64,000 nt of DNA, taken from assembly GCA_003117195.1 (NCBI GenBank), contig BDSI01000074.1, positions 269,913 through 333,912 of the forward strand, given 5' to 3'. Shown in pieces: positions 49,353 through 60,310 of this stretch (its first letter is position 1; the number at the start of each line of letters is the position of its first letter). Source of the stretch: Eudorina sp. 2006-703-Eu-15 (taxonomy: Eukaryota; Chlorophyta; Chlorophyceae; Chlamydomonadales; Volvocaceae). The notes under the pieces are model-generated. The model was not told the origin of the DNA, searched no databases, and was given only the letters and a program-made list of their open reading frames with translations. The position numbers and the translations under genes are program-made.

Positions 49353-49972
49353 GGCTCGACACGTCGGCAGCCAGTCAGTCAGTCAATCGGGTGTGGTAGG
49401 GCTTCTGTCTGTGGGTGTTGTGGTGGACCTGGGGGGACCCGGGGTGGGGCGATCGCGGGGGTCGGTACCGCAGATGTGCAGTTGAGCGCCGCGTCGTTGG
49501 TTGGCAGAGGCTTCGCGGGCTCATGCCCGTCATGTGGATGTGGATGTGGGTGTGGATGTGGATGTGGGTGTGGATGTGGGTGCAGGTTTGGTGCACCCCC
49601 TGGCAGCGGGCAGCACCGCCGGCGGGTGCAGGTTTGGGTGAGGGTCCGCCACCCCAGGGTTGTGATGGCGAAGGCGGTTGGGTGTGTTTGTGCGCGGCAG
49701 GGCATTCCTACGAGCCGCCTACCAACCAAGGAAGCGCGTGTGCGTTGCGGTCGCCTCCGAGTTGCTGCTTGGGGTTCTGCGGAGTCGCCCCGGTCAGTTG
49801 GCGGGCGTGCTTCCGCTGTGGCGTCGGTGAAACAGCGAGTGGTGGGCGATCGCTAAAGCGGTGGCAAGGGGTGAAGAGCATTCCCCGTTCCCATCCTGTT
49901 CTGGTTGACGACGGTGTCGCAATGAGCGAGTGTGGGTATTGTGCGGCACCGGATTTGAAGTGGTCTGCATCG

Positions 49973-50006
<34 letters not shown>

Positions 50007-52694
50007 CGATGTCATCGTCTTGATTAACCACCGGTGGGTGGCCGCACCCTGGGTGATCCCCTGCCGCTCTGGGCATATGTCCTCACTTCCGTCCTGCGTC
50101 GTCTCTTTGAGCTCAGGAGCATTCTGAGCGCACACGCCTCTCGTGGCATGCAGCCGAGAACTGGGGCGGGGAGATCGGCAGTGGCTTTGCTAGGGCGATC
50201 ATGGCAATGCAGGACTTGGAACAAATGCGGCCAACGGTTGGTCTCGGGGCCGCGGCCGCATCGCAACCGCCACAGCCGGGCGTTCCTCGTCGCGGAGGCC
50301 GGGTTGCGGGCGCCGCAGGGGACTTAGTGGGCGCTGTGCGAAAATCGCGGTTTCGGGCGCGCCAGGCCTGTGAGCGCGCCAGGGTCTAAGCGCGCAGCAA
50401 AACGAACGCCACATGCACCACAGGCGAAGCGGGTCCTGGGTGTGGCTAGGCGGCTTGAAGGTCCTTGGACGAATAACGGCGCTGGAGGAAGTGCTGCACC
50501 GCTGTGATTTGCTGTGACGTCGCTTGACGCCGCCGTGTCTATCGGAGAGCGTGAAGCAACGCCTGTACGACACTTCGCTCGCTTAGGGCATTTCCGGTTT
50601 GCGTTTTGATTGTTGGTTTCATGGTTGGTGGTCATCCAACTTTATTTGCTTTGGGCCGCTGATCGCTTTGGGCCGCTGATCAAGAGTGCATGGCGGGTAT
50701 CTCCCTCCCCCCTGGAAGCCGTTCACACCCGGCTGGTGAGGGGCCCTGGAACGGCGCCGGCGGATGCACGTTGGGAAGCCCGAGACTGGAGTGCGCAGTA
50801 TGACGGACCCGGCGGTAGCAGGGCCGCGCCGTGCTGTGTCCGGCTGATGCTGTAGCCTGGTCCACCGGTGCAGCACAGCGCAGCACAGCACGCCACAGCA
50901 GCCTGGAGGGAGTTGTGCAGCAGGCGAATGCGAACAATCCGTCGGACAAGTCCGCGCTGTGAGCCGCAATCCTGTGTGTGCATTAATGTGGGTTAGTGTG
51001 GGTTACCAGTTGGCGGTTATCAGTTGGCGGTCCAAGCAGAGCAGATCGGCTCTCAGTGCCCCGGCGGTGTGAGGTTGTGCCGCCATGCCGCGGTCCCGCA
51101 CCATGCATATGGCATATGCCAGGGGGTTCTTCGTTGGGCCCATTTGCGCGGCCCTGGCGGTTGGGAGTTAGGGCGGGGGCTTTGCAGTCCACACGTCGGC
51201 GGGGCCCGGTCGCGGTGGGGCAGCGGGCCGCGGTGCATTGCCCGCACAGGATGTCCGGGCGGGCGGGGTGCGGCGAGGTGGCTGCCGGCTAGCTACCTGT
51301 GCCCCCGAGGGTGACGCTGAGCGCTGCACGGAGGTACACACAATCCGGCACGTCCGACCGTCCGTCCGGATGTGACTGGGCAGGATGGGGCAACCCCCTT
51401 ACCCTGCGGGCGGGTGCTCCAAATGTGTTCATAGAAGCGGCGAGCGGGCGACGAACCGATGGCCTGCCAGCATCGCACGAAGAGCGGAGTGACCCCCGCC
51501 GTGAGTACATGGGTTTATGTGAAAGTATAATTGAGTATGTGTGTACGTCATGGGAGCCGTCCCACCTGGCGGCTGCAGGCGTTCGCTGCACCGGGCGGGA
51601 GAACACGGCAGGGCGGCGGATGTCGGGCGCCGCAGTAGACCGCCCAATGAGGGTACGGCGTGTGGCGATGGCAGTGAGGGAGGGCAGAAAAGAGACCCTC
51701 ACGGCAGCAGGCAGCACACGCACGCACGCCCCTCTCCGCCGGTCGCCGCATGCGGCCCCGCGGGTGGCCGGGCAGGCGGGGGCCTCCTCCTCCGGCTGGT
51801 CAGCGACGTTTCATCGCGCTGTTGCGGATTGGACGGTGGAGGCTGTTCGTAACCTGGGGCGGAGCGGGCGGTTTGGGCCTCTCGCCGGAAGGGCGACTTC
51901 CACAGAGGGCGAGGCGGCGGCCGAGTTTGCCGACGGGCCTTAGCCAGATCTGTTTGTGTTGTCAGTTGTGCCACCTCCGCCGTTGAAAAACATTTGATGA
52001 CATTGAACGGCGCTATACTGCACGCCGGGTTGGTGCCCGGTGACTGCCGCGCTGCGGCTTGAAGGCCTTGTCCATGTGGCGCGCACATTGTCCATACAGG
52101 CTTGCTCGAACCTTTCATTCAGAGTAGGGTTGCTGGCGTTACTTCATACCCCCCCCATTCACCTTCCCTTGCAATATGCCACGCGGTACATTTCCAGTCC
52201 ACCTTTAAATATGAGCAGGTCGGGCAGCGCGGGTCTGATCAGGGCACCGGCGGCGTGTCTTGAGTAAGGTGCTCGGGGATCGCCCATCGTAGTCCGATTG
52301 GGCCAGACGGGCGGGGGTCCATAACGACAGCTGAAAGAGGGGGGTACAAGGTGGGACGCGTCAGCGCCGTGCCCCCACCCCCGCACATCACCCGGATGGC
52401 ACACGGTCACCAACTGACATCGTACACGCTCAAATTTGCGGAACGGTCGGTCCGTACACATGGTACGGCACCACAGCGACTCCCTCCATCTGTCGCTCCG
52501 CTCAACGCTCCCAATCCATATCCTCTGCACCGGTCCTCTGGTACGACTTTCCGCCCCAAAGCCCATCTGCTCGGCTCCACCAGGCCTTTCGCCCCACCAA
52601 GGACCGATCGTCCACCGTTCTCCGGCTCCCTTCCCCGGCTCCTCCTCGGCTCCCGCAGCACGCTCGCAACCCTTCGCCGCATGCGTGCCTCGGA
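49353..52694. other. Convergent interval with simple repeats
   Basis: This lies between the 3' ends of the SPL-like gene and the minus-strand organellar-protein gene and presumably contains their 3' UTRs. It carries a GTGGAT-type minisatellite (about 49537-49590) and a (TCA)n tract (about 49973-50005). Frames of up to about 215 codons (for example 51299-51943 plus) have no domain or splice support. I see no RNA gene. Confidence 0.45.
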
Positions 52695-54961
52695 CTACGC
52701 CGCGCGGCCGTCGCCGCCGGGCGACCAGCCGCCCCACTTGGTCCGGTACCAGCCCTCCTTGAGGATCCGCCGCTTGTCACGCTCGCGGCGCGGCAGCCAG
52801 CGCAGCTCCTCGTGCGTCCAGCGGCTGTCGTAGTGCATGGAGCGGGCCTCGGGGTCATCGGACATGAGCCGCGAGAGCGCGAAGTCCACGGCTGCCTTGT
52901 CGGCGATGGACCGCGTCTTGCCGTACACCGCCTTCATCAAAATCCTGCGCAGCGCATGCAGGCAGAGCGCCAAGTGCACGCGCGGCGTTGAGGTGCACCG
53001 AACGCGGAGTGCAGACAACAGCGCGCACAGAGCCGCCGCCGCGGGTGACACCGCCAGGATCGGTGCGGTGCAGTGCAGTGCTGAGTGGTCGCGGTCCGGG
53101 GGCCGTGGATGGTGGCGGTTGGTGCGTCGAGGATGTAGGCCTGTTTGCCTGGCCTGCTGGGCGCTGTGGGGGCTGCAGCCAACCCGGCGGACACGGGGCA
53201 CGGACAGCGCGCGGTGTCCATGCCGAGGGCGTCGCGGATCCTATGTGCATTAGCCTCCGCTTCCCCGGCATTGGCCGAACGCCCTCCCCCGGCTCCCTGC
53301 TTTTGTCCCCAGCACCACCGCAGCAATCGTCCCCACCCAATCCATCCACCACCCACATACACGCACCCGCGTCTCTCCAACCCTCCCGCACAGTGTGCGA
53401 GACCGCCACCGTCCGCCGCAGTCGTGCGACCCGCCACTAGGGCCGCGCCGCGTACCCTCCCTTTCGGCCGGGCTGCCGCAGTGGGGTAGAGGGCTCGGTA
53501 GACCGGCTGCCTCCGGGAGGATGGGTCGATAGCTCACAGGCACCCATTGCAGTTTGCGCTTCACGCCTCTTGGCCATTGGGGGTAGGTGCGGTCTAAACA
53601 TGGGCTTTCCGAATCCCGAAGTAACCCCCCTTCGAGCCCTCCGGTGTCGCCCTGGCCGGTGCCGCCTCACCTCCGGTACTCCTCGTCCGCCGCCACTGCC
53701 GCCCCCAGCCGCAGCCCCGCCATCCCCGAGATCAGCCGCCCCAGGTCTGCCGCCGAGAAGTCCGCGTCGAACTCAGTCAGCTGGTACCGCACCTCCTCGT
53801 TCAGCGCGCCAACCATCTCCCGATCCAACGAGAACCCGCCGCCCCCGCCACCGCCGCCGCCGCCGCCCGACACTTGCGCGCCAGCAGCGGCGCTGGAGAC
53901 AGTCGCCGCCGCCGCCGCGGTGGCTACCGGCGACACCGCCAGGCTTCCTAGAGCGCACATGACCCGACACAGCTCCGGCGCCAGAAAGTCCTGATCCCGC
54001 ACCCGGGCCAGCACGGCCCGCTGGAGCGCCCTCGGGGCCGCCGCCGCCACGGCCGCCTCCAGGGCCGCGGCGCCGGCGACCGGCGGCGCCGCCGCTGCTG
54101 CTGCTGCCGCCGTCGCCGCGCGTCCCTCCCAGGGCAGCTCCTCATCGGGCAGCTCCGAAAGCGCCCACAGAAAGTCCGTCAGGTCCTGGGCAGACGCCGA
54201 CAGCAGAGCTGCGTCGGAACCCGTCCTAGACGTCGACCCACAGAGGTACGACAGCACTAACGCCACCAGACGGGGCGGCGCATCCGCCGCTGCAGCCGCC
54301 GCCGATGACTCCGCGCCGGCCACGGCGCCCTGGTTTACAGCGCCGTACGCCTCCAGCAGGCGAGCCGCGTCAGAGACGGAGCATGCCGCCGCGCCGAGCC
54401 GCGTATCAGAGGGTAGCAGCTGCTGCACCGCCGCCGCCAGCTGTTGCCTTGAGGCGGTGGCTAGGGCCGCACGGGGCGGGGCCGCGGCCCCAGCAGCCCT
54501 CAGCGCCGCCGTCAGTTCCTGAGGGGCCCCAGGGGCGCGAGCGCGTGTGTCATCTGTAATGGTGTGTGTGGACAGGACAGGACTGCGGCCACGGCAGAGC
54601 TATGCGTGCATGGCCGCGGGGACAGCGCGACAGTGGTTCCTGTCGAATAGGGGCTTCCCTCTCCTCCGCTCACCGATATGCTGGCGGCGGCGTCCACCAA
54701 GGCAGCATCCACATCCACAACAACAGCCGGTTGGGTATCCTCCTGCCAGGACCACTTGTAGGGCGCGGGGCCCGAATCGCGGCTGGAGGTTGCATCAGCT
54801 GCACCAGTGGATCTCACGCCAACGCCCGCACCGTCGGCTTGCGTGGGGCGGACGCGCTGTGCCACGACGTCGACTGACCATGCGGGATGCAGTGGCGTCA
54901 GCAGGCGCCAGGTACGGGCTGGACGGTCCCTGACCGGCGCCTGCGTTGGCGCAGACAGCAT
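52695..54961 (-). CDS. Unknown, probably organelle-targeted protein
   Basis: Exons 54961-54674, 54518-53671 and 52944-52695 join in phase to give 461 residues. The N-terminus (MLSAPTQAPVRDRPARTWRL) is rich in Arg/Ser/Thr/Pro with no early acidic run other than one Asp, as in algal mitochondrial or plastid transit peptides. The middle exon has Ala-rich helical stretches with repeated Leu/Trp patterns: SAQDLTDFLWALSELPDEEL, DQDFLAPELCRVMCALGSLA and ADLGRLISGMAGLRL. These recall the helical repeats of FASTK/RAP-type or other organellar RNA-binding proteins, but the resemblance is weak and no RAP domain is seen. The last exon is highly charged and aromatic (HYDSRWTHEELRWLPRRERD and ILKEGWYRTKWGGW) and looks like the conserved core. 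It starts 824 bp from the divergent M50 gene. The function is unknown. Confidence 0.7.
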
Positions 54962-55784
54962 TTAAAGTACTTGCACGATACTTTTGCCATGCAAATGATC
55001 GTCAGGGTGTCCGTGTGCCCGGTCAAGCTTGTCTGAATGGCGGCTTCTGGTCAACACGAACATCCAAGTCTGACAATCACACCTTCAATTTGTTTGCGGA
55101 TAGTTGTGTCTTCAGCATGGATGCGACCATGGTCGAGCTCCTAGCGTGAAGCAGGCCTCGCAAGCATCTAAGCACTGGTTAGCGTATCGATTCCGAGACA
55201 TGCATACATAGCTGCGGAGAGATTTAATAACTACTTGTAGTAACACAATCTATCGATACATGGACATACGGTACTCATCCGACCATTCGGCTCAAGCTCG
55301 ACCACGAGGGCAAAACATCTTAAATAAGTTTATGAAGAATAGCCTGCCAAGTGGGGTATCAAACTATTAGCCTGGGTGTGGAAAAGGTCCCCCAACGGGA
55401 GGGTAACGGCCACCGATCGCAAATATCCCACTTTCCCCACACTGAGACCTTGTAGCTTCAATGATTTCGACGAATCGTGACAACAACCTGGTTCCTCTTC
55501 CTCTGACGCGTTTCTCTTCTTCGAGGTGCAATTCGATGCACCAACGGCGAAAGGCGAACGACCCGTTCAAGAATACGGCAAAACGTTAACCCCACCCTAG
55601 CGGAAGTGGCCATATATGTTGTCAGTATTTCTGTATCCTTGTATTTATGGCTAATGGTTGGACATTGACCACTTATTGGACAGTGGCGATGTTCCGGGAC
55701 CCCGACAGGGACCTCAACCTTACAGGAATTGCGCAAAGTCCTTAATAGCAATTCTCCAAATTTAATTCCTTCGTAGATCTTGCA
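54962..55784. promoter_or_regulatory. Divergent promoter region, organellar-protein gene and M50 gene
   Basis: The two start codons (54961 minus and 55785 plus) face away from each other across 823 bp of AT-richer DNA, so both promoters should be here. A 67-codon minus frame and part of a larger one cross it without domain support. No defined motif can be assigned. Confidence 0.5.
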
Positions 55785-58270
55785 ATGGCCGGCTTGGATT
55801 GGCGCGAGATAGAAAAGTTTCCGTGGAGCATCCCTCTGGGCAGCATTTTGAAGATCCCTATCCGGCTGCACAGTAGGTTTTGTGCTGAGTACAGATATCG
55901 CACCTGAGAGATTGCCGTTGGACAGCTCCTTCATAAGGGCGGCCGGTTGGGCCCGGAAGGAAGCAGAATAGCCCAACGTCACGCGTCCAACCGCGCTAAA
56001 AATCCAAGAGCTTGACCGAACTTGCCGCATTCTCGGGTTGCTACGCCTCTGTGAACGGGCGTTTGAGCTGCGCCTGCGCGCCTGGTCCCCACTTACCTTC
56101 AGCATCCGCAGCACCCGAACAGGCAACCGTGTCCTCCAACAAGGCAGAGGCATGCACTGGTTTAGGCCAGTGCAGTTTGCAATCATAAATACATGGCTCC
56201 AGGCCAACGCCCCTTCACAACAAAAAATAACACCCGCCGGTGCCGCATGGCTTCCGCTGTCACCAAGCCGTCCACCTACCCGCCCCCTCCCCCTCGTGCC
56301 CCCTCCCCCTCGTGCCCTTCCCGAAACCGCCGCTCCACCTCTACGCAGTCACCTTCTTCATTCTGCTTCTCGCCCAAACCCTGGGTGCCATCTTTTACGG
56401 CGGGTGGTATGTGCTGCTGTGGTTCATCCTGATGGGCCCATTCCTGCTGATCACCATCTTGGTCCACGAGCTGGGGCACTGCCTGGCGACCCGCTCCATC
56501 GGCGGGACCGTCGACCGCATCTTGCTGTGGCCGCTGGGAGGCATTGCCTTCATATCGTACAACACGACGTACCTGAGTAAGCGTCACTGTGGTACCGCAT
56601 TGACGTACGGTGTGATGCACATATGATGTGCCTATCGACCCTGTAACGATCCATACATGTGATATGCGGCATGTCGGCCGCGGCGGCTGCGCGCGGACGG
56701 GGTGGTGGGCTGCGGGGCGTCCTTGGGGAACCGGTCCAGTGGGAGAGGGGGTCGTCGGAAGCACTCGCCACGACACCCCCTCGAGCCTCGCCACGACACG
56801 CACCATAGCAGCGCCAGATGCTGAAGGGATCACGTTAAAGTGGAGCTGCTGATAAGCACTGCACCCTGAGCACTGCACCATAAGCACGGCACCCCGGCAC
56901 ACGACCATCAGTCCATCAGTCCATCACCTCTCTTGCGAGCTGCTTGCTGAACGTCTTCCCCCGGTGGCGCCCCCGGCCCTCTCGGCAATCGCTTCATGCA
57001 ATGCAGAGTCCATCTGGGTGTCCATCGCGGGGCCCCTGACCCACATCCCCATGGTGGCCATCTGGGTGGTGCTGCTGCTGCCCGCCTACCACGCCGCGAA
57101 TGGCAGCTGGCACATCACCTTGGCGCTGCCGTACCCGGACGCCGCACATTTCGGCCAGGCGCTCTGCGCGTATGCCATCATCGTAGGTGGCGAGGAGATG
57201 GCGGGGAGATGGCGGGGAGGTGGCGGGAAGGTGGCGGGGAGGTGGCGGGGAGGTGGCGGGAGGTGGCGGGAGGTGGCGGGAAGGTGGCGGGGAGGTGGCG
57301 GGAAGGTGGCGGGGAGGTGGCGGGAAGGTGGCGGGGAGGTGGCGGGAAGGTGGCGGGGAGGTGGCTGGAAGGTGGCGGGAAGGTGGCGGGGAGGTGGCGA
57401 CGAGGTGGCGGGAAGGTGGCGGGAAGGTGGCGGGGAGGTGGCGGGGAGGTGGCGGGAAGGTGGCGGGAAGGTGGCGGGGAGGTGTCAGGGAGGTGGCGGG
57501 AAGGTGGCGGGAAGGTGGCGGGAAGGTGGCGGGGAGGTGGCGGGGAGGTGGCGGGGAGGTGGCGGGGAGGTGGCGGGGAGGTGACGGGGGGCGCTGTCTG
57601 TGCCAGGTCGTTGTGCCTGACCATGCTGCTGTGTTCGGGGGCTGCGACACATCACACCTGTGGGAGTTCAGGGGCCTACCTCATGACATCGGATGTCTGC
57701 GGTCGGTGCGTTCGGGTGCAGTGCTGGTGTCGAGTCCCCCACCTTGGGTGAAGGAGCTTTCGCAGCGAGGGCCCCACCGCAGTTGCCGCGCGCCTTGTCG
57801 CACCCACCAACACGATGCACTGCTCGGCCCATTGCCCGAGTCCCCCTCGCTGCTTGCTGCGCCCCACCCGCAGCTGAACATCTCCCTCTTTGTGTTCAAT
57901 CTGGCGGTGCCGGCCTACCCGCTGGACGGCGGCCGGATCCTCACCATGTGCTTGCTGATGGCCGGGGTCAGCATGCGCACAACCGCCATCGTCACAATGA
58001 CACTCGCCACGGCCATCTCAGTGGGCCTGGTGGTGTACGGGATCGTCCAGTTCCAGATGGTCACAATCCTGGTGGGCGGATGGGCGGGCGGGTTGGGTCC
58101 AGGCTGGGCGTCGGGCTGGGTGGCTGGGTTGCGGCTTCGGCCGCCCGGTGGATGCCGTTTACCGTATATCACTTGCCGGTTGGGTTCAGGCGGATGGGTG
58201 GCTACCTGGATGGGTGGGTGGTGCAGCTGAGAAACGTTCCCCCTGGAGTTATGGACCTTCCTGGGTTGCC

Positions 58271-58365
<95 letters not shown>

Positions 58366-58887
58366 TGTGTATGTGGAGGGGTGGCCCGGATGGTGACTCT
58401 GCCGGCCCCGCCAGCCTCCTGTCCGCCCGCAGTGTGGATACACGGTGTCCATTACCACAGCCGCGCGTCGCACACCGATGCCGACCGACTGCCTGACTGC
58501 CTGAGAGCTCCCCCTCGGGCCCGCCTCGCCCTCCCCCGCGTGCCCCAGGTCGCCGTGTTCATCCTCTTCGCCACCTTCCAGCTGTTCCAGGCCTTCCGGG
58601 GGGGCAAGCTGGCGGAGCACCCCCTGTTCGCCACCGTCAGCGCCGAGGGCGGCCCCACCGGCCCCTCAGGCAGCGGAGCCAGCGGTCAGAAACCCGCGGG
58701 CAACCAGCTCGGAGTTGCCGGGCCCGGAGGCAGCTTTCCACAACCCGGGATGTACGTCCCGCCCGTCTATCCGGCCCCCGGGTATCCACCGGCGGGGCAG
58801 CCCGCCACCGGGCAGTCACCGCCCGGGTACCCCGCGGGGATGTACAGCGGATCTCCGTACAGCTACAATGCCGGACAAGCCGTGTGA
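55785..58887 (+). CDS. M50-family (site-2-protease-like) membrane zinc metalloprotease
   Basis: The protein should cleave membrane-spanning substrates within the bilayer. Exons 55785-55872, 56349-56576, 57007-57182, 57874-58071 and 58549-58887 join in phase to give 342 residues. The start MAGLDWREIEKFPW leads into IPIRLHITFFILLLA across the first splice, the usual start of SpoIVFB/S2P-type proteins. The zinc motif HELGH lies at about residues 68-72 within a membrane helix. SIAGPLTHIPMVAIW follows, then the second signature NLAVPAYPLDGGRIL, whose LDGG Asp (about residue 182) is the third zinc ligand. Four to six hydrophobic segments are visible. The last 70 residues form a Pro/Gly/Tyr-rich tail (PGMYVPPVYPAPGYPPAGQP), probably cytosolic. 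Both catalytic motifs are intact. Introns 3 and 4 carry a large minisatellite and a (GT)n tract. The localisation (plastid, Golgi or other) cannot be told. Confidence 0.9.
57186..57585 (+). repeat. 11-bp minisatellite, about 36 copies, in intron 3 of the M50 gene
   Basis: Units GGCGGGGAGGT and GGCGGGAAGGT alternate in irregular order over about 400 bp. The array fills most of the intron from just after the donor GTAGGT. It is open in all forward frames, producing false Gly/Arg-rich frames on both strands. The G-rich strand is the transcribed-sense strand. Confidence 0.95.
58272..58373 (+). repeat. (GT)n microsatellite, about 50 units
   Basis: An almost pure GT run with two TATG interruptions near its end lies in intron 4 of the M50 gene. 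Confidence 0.97.
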
Positions 58888-59404
58888 TTTCGGTCGGGAA
58901 CTGCACTGGCCCATGGGCACCTGGAAGCCAGGACGGTGTTGACCCCATGTTCGGCATGTTGATGCGCGTGTGCATTTTCATGGAGCTCCTGGATAAACAG
59001 GTCTGCTACACGGCCACCCACGTGGAGGGCTCATGAGGGCGCATGAGCCCACGCGAATAAAGTCTATAGGAGGGCCCGGCTGCGACGTGCACCAGCCAGG
59101 CCACGCGCCCAACGTGGAACGCCAGCGGGCTTGCAGGCCCGAGTTGATCGGGTGGCGGGCCTGCCAACCGGGGTGCGTTGTGAGGACAGATGTAGACACG
59201 AGGGAGGGAAGCGGTGAGATGGCAAGGGGGCAAGCCAGCAATCCACCCCGCGTGCCAGCTGCAGCGCCCGAGTTGGTGCCGTACAGGCGTTTGCGGCACC
59301 CGCGTCGGAGCTGCCGCAAGCCGCTGCACACGCTGACTCTTGGCAGGCGCGCACAGGGCCCATCCACAGAGCTGGAAACTAGGATCCAGGATCCAGGGCG
59401 GCAC
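58888..59404. other. 3' flank of the M50 gene
   Basis: This holds the M50 3' UTR and the left flank of the LINE insertion. I see no coding or RNA feature in it. Confidence 0.4.
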
Positions 59405-59414
59405 GGCCTCCATG

Positions 59415-60300
59415 AATGAATGAATGAACGTTACAGCGGACCCCAAAGGGATCACCGGTGTATACCAGGGCAAGCCCCAGCAGGCCCCACCGCCAAGGCG
59501 GCAGGACACCTCCACACCTCAACGCCGCACTCAAAAACACACCGGGCCATGACCCCACCCAGCCAGACACCGAAGCAAGCAGAGGCGCGCAGCGGGGCAA
59601 CACTACCAAAGGGATAGGCACAGCGGAGGGCAGAATCCCAGAAGTGGATAAAGCCAAGCACAGGGGAGGTCGCCCACACAGGCACCCCATCACCCAGCTA
59701 CCACCACCCCTGAGGCACCCAACGCTGCACCCTCTCGAGGTCTTGGAAGACCCACGCCTGGCTTGTGACACTGCCCAGCGACCGCTAGTTGAGTAGCCCG
59801 CATCAGAATACCTAGGCCAAGCAATAACATACCAACGGGAGCCCTGCCTCCTACCCAATCTGAGGGCAGGCCAGGTCCCCAACTTGAGCCCCGGGTCGGA
59901 TAACCCGAATACAAAGAGGTAGAGGGCGGGGAAACCGTGCCTCATCCGTCATCAGGAGCAAGCCCCGCACACCGCAAGACTCCCCCCGACACTTTCAAGA
60001 AAGGGTGGAAGGGGCCCACCGAGGTCCATCCACGTCTCGGGAGTCCCAACTGGGCAAACCCGTGAAGGCGCCCCCAAAAGTCAGCGATTGCGCGCCGCTC
60101 CCCTTGCTCTGCCAACTCCGGTCCCGGCCGTACAGTCGTACCCTGACCAGTTGCTAACCGCCGCAGGGCGCCCGCCATGAATCGGCGACCAGTCTCCATG
60201 GCCGCGATCGCGGCCAACACCACCACATCCCATACACATTGCTCCACGGGTGGCGGGGGTTCCGCCAGCCAGACCTGCGTCCTCCTTATCCGCGCCCCTA
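59415..60300 (-). mobile_element. 5'-truncated LINE (non-LTR retrotransposon), copy 1
   Basis: The element is oriented on the minus strand and flanked by a 10-bp target-site duplication, GGCCTCCATG, at 59405-59414 and 60301-60310. It contains the C-terminal end of an ORF2-like frame, then about 525 bp of 3' UTR. That ends CTTGCCCTGGTATACACCGG, TGATCCCTTTGGGGTCC, GCTGTAACG and a (TTCA)n/(CATT)n tail of about four units. TGTAA before the tail matches the volvocine poly(A) signal. Two shorter copies of this 3' end lie at 34516-34630 and 36887-36935. The second copy of the flanking GGCCTCCATGTCCGTAT motif (60327-60343) leaves the exact right boundary slightly ambiguous. Confidence 0.78.
59942..60297 (-). 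pseudogene. C-terminal fragment of a LINE ORF2-like protein
   Basis: The frame runs RRTQVWLAEPPPPVEQCVWD, VVLAAIAAMETGRRFMAGAL, then AIADFWGRLHGFAQLGLP and GWTSVGPFHPFLKVSGG to a TGA at 59942. I recall this type of sequence, an aromatic stretch ending in HPFL, at the C-terminus of green-algal L1-like ORF2 proteins; that assignment is from memory of the family. The reverse transcriptase and endonuclease domains are missing through 5' truncation. Confidence 0.55.
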
Positions 60301-60310
60301 GGCCTCCATG

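Noticed and set aside
57186..57585. Regular repeat array that could suggest a CRISPR
   Set aside because: The units are 11 bp, contiguous, without spacers, and lie in a spliced intron of a eukaryotic gene.
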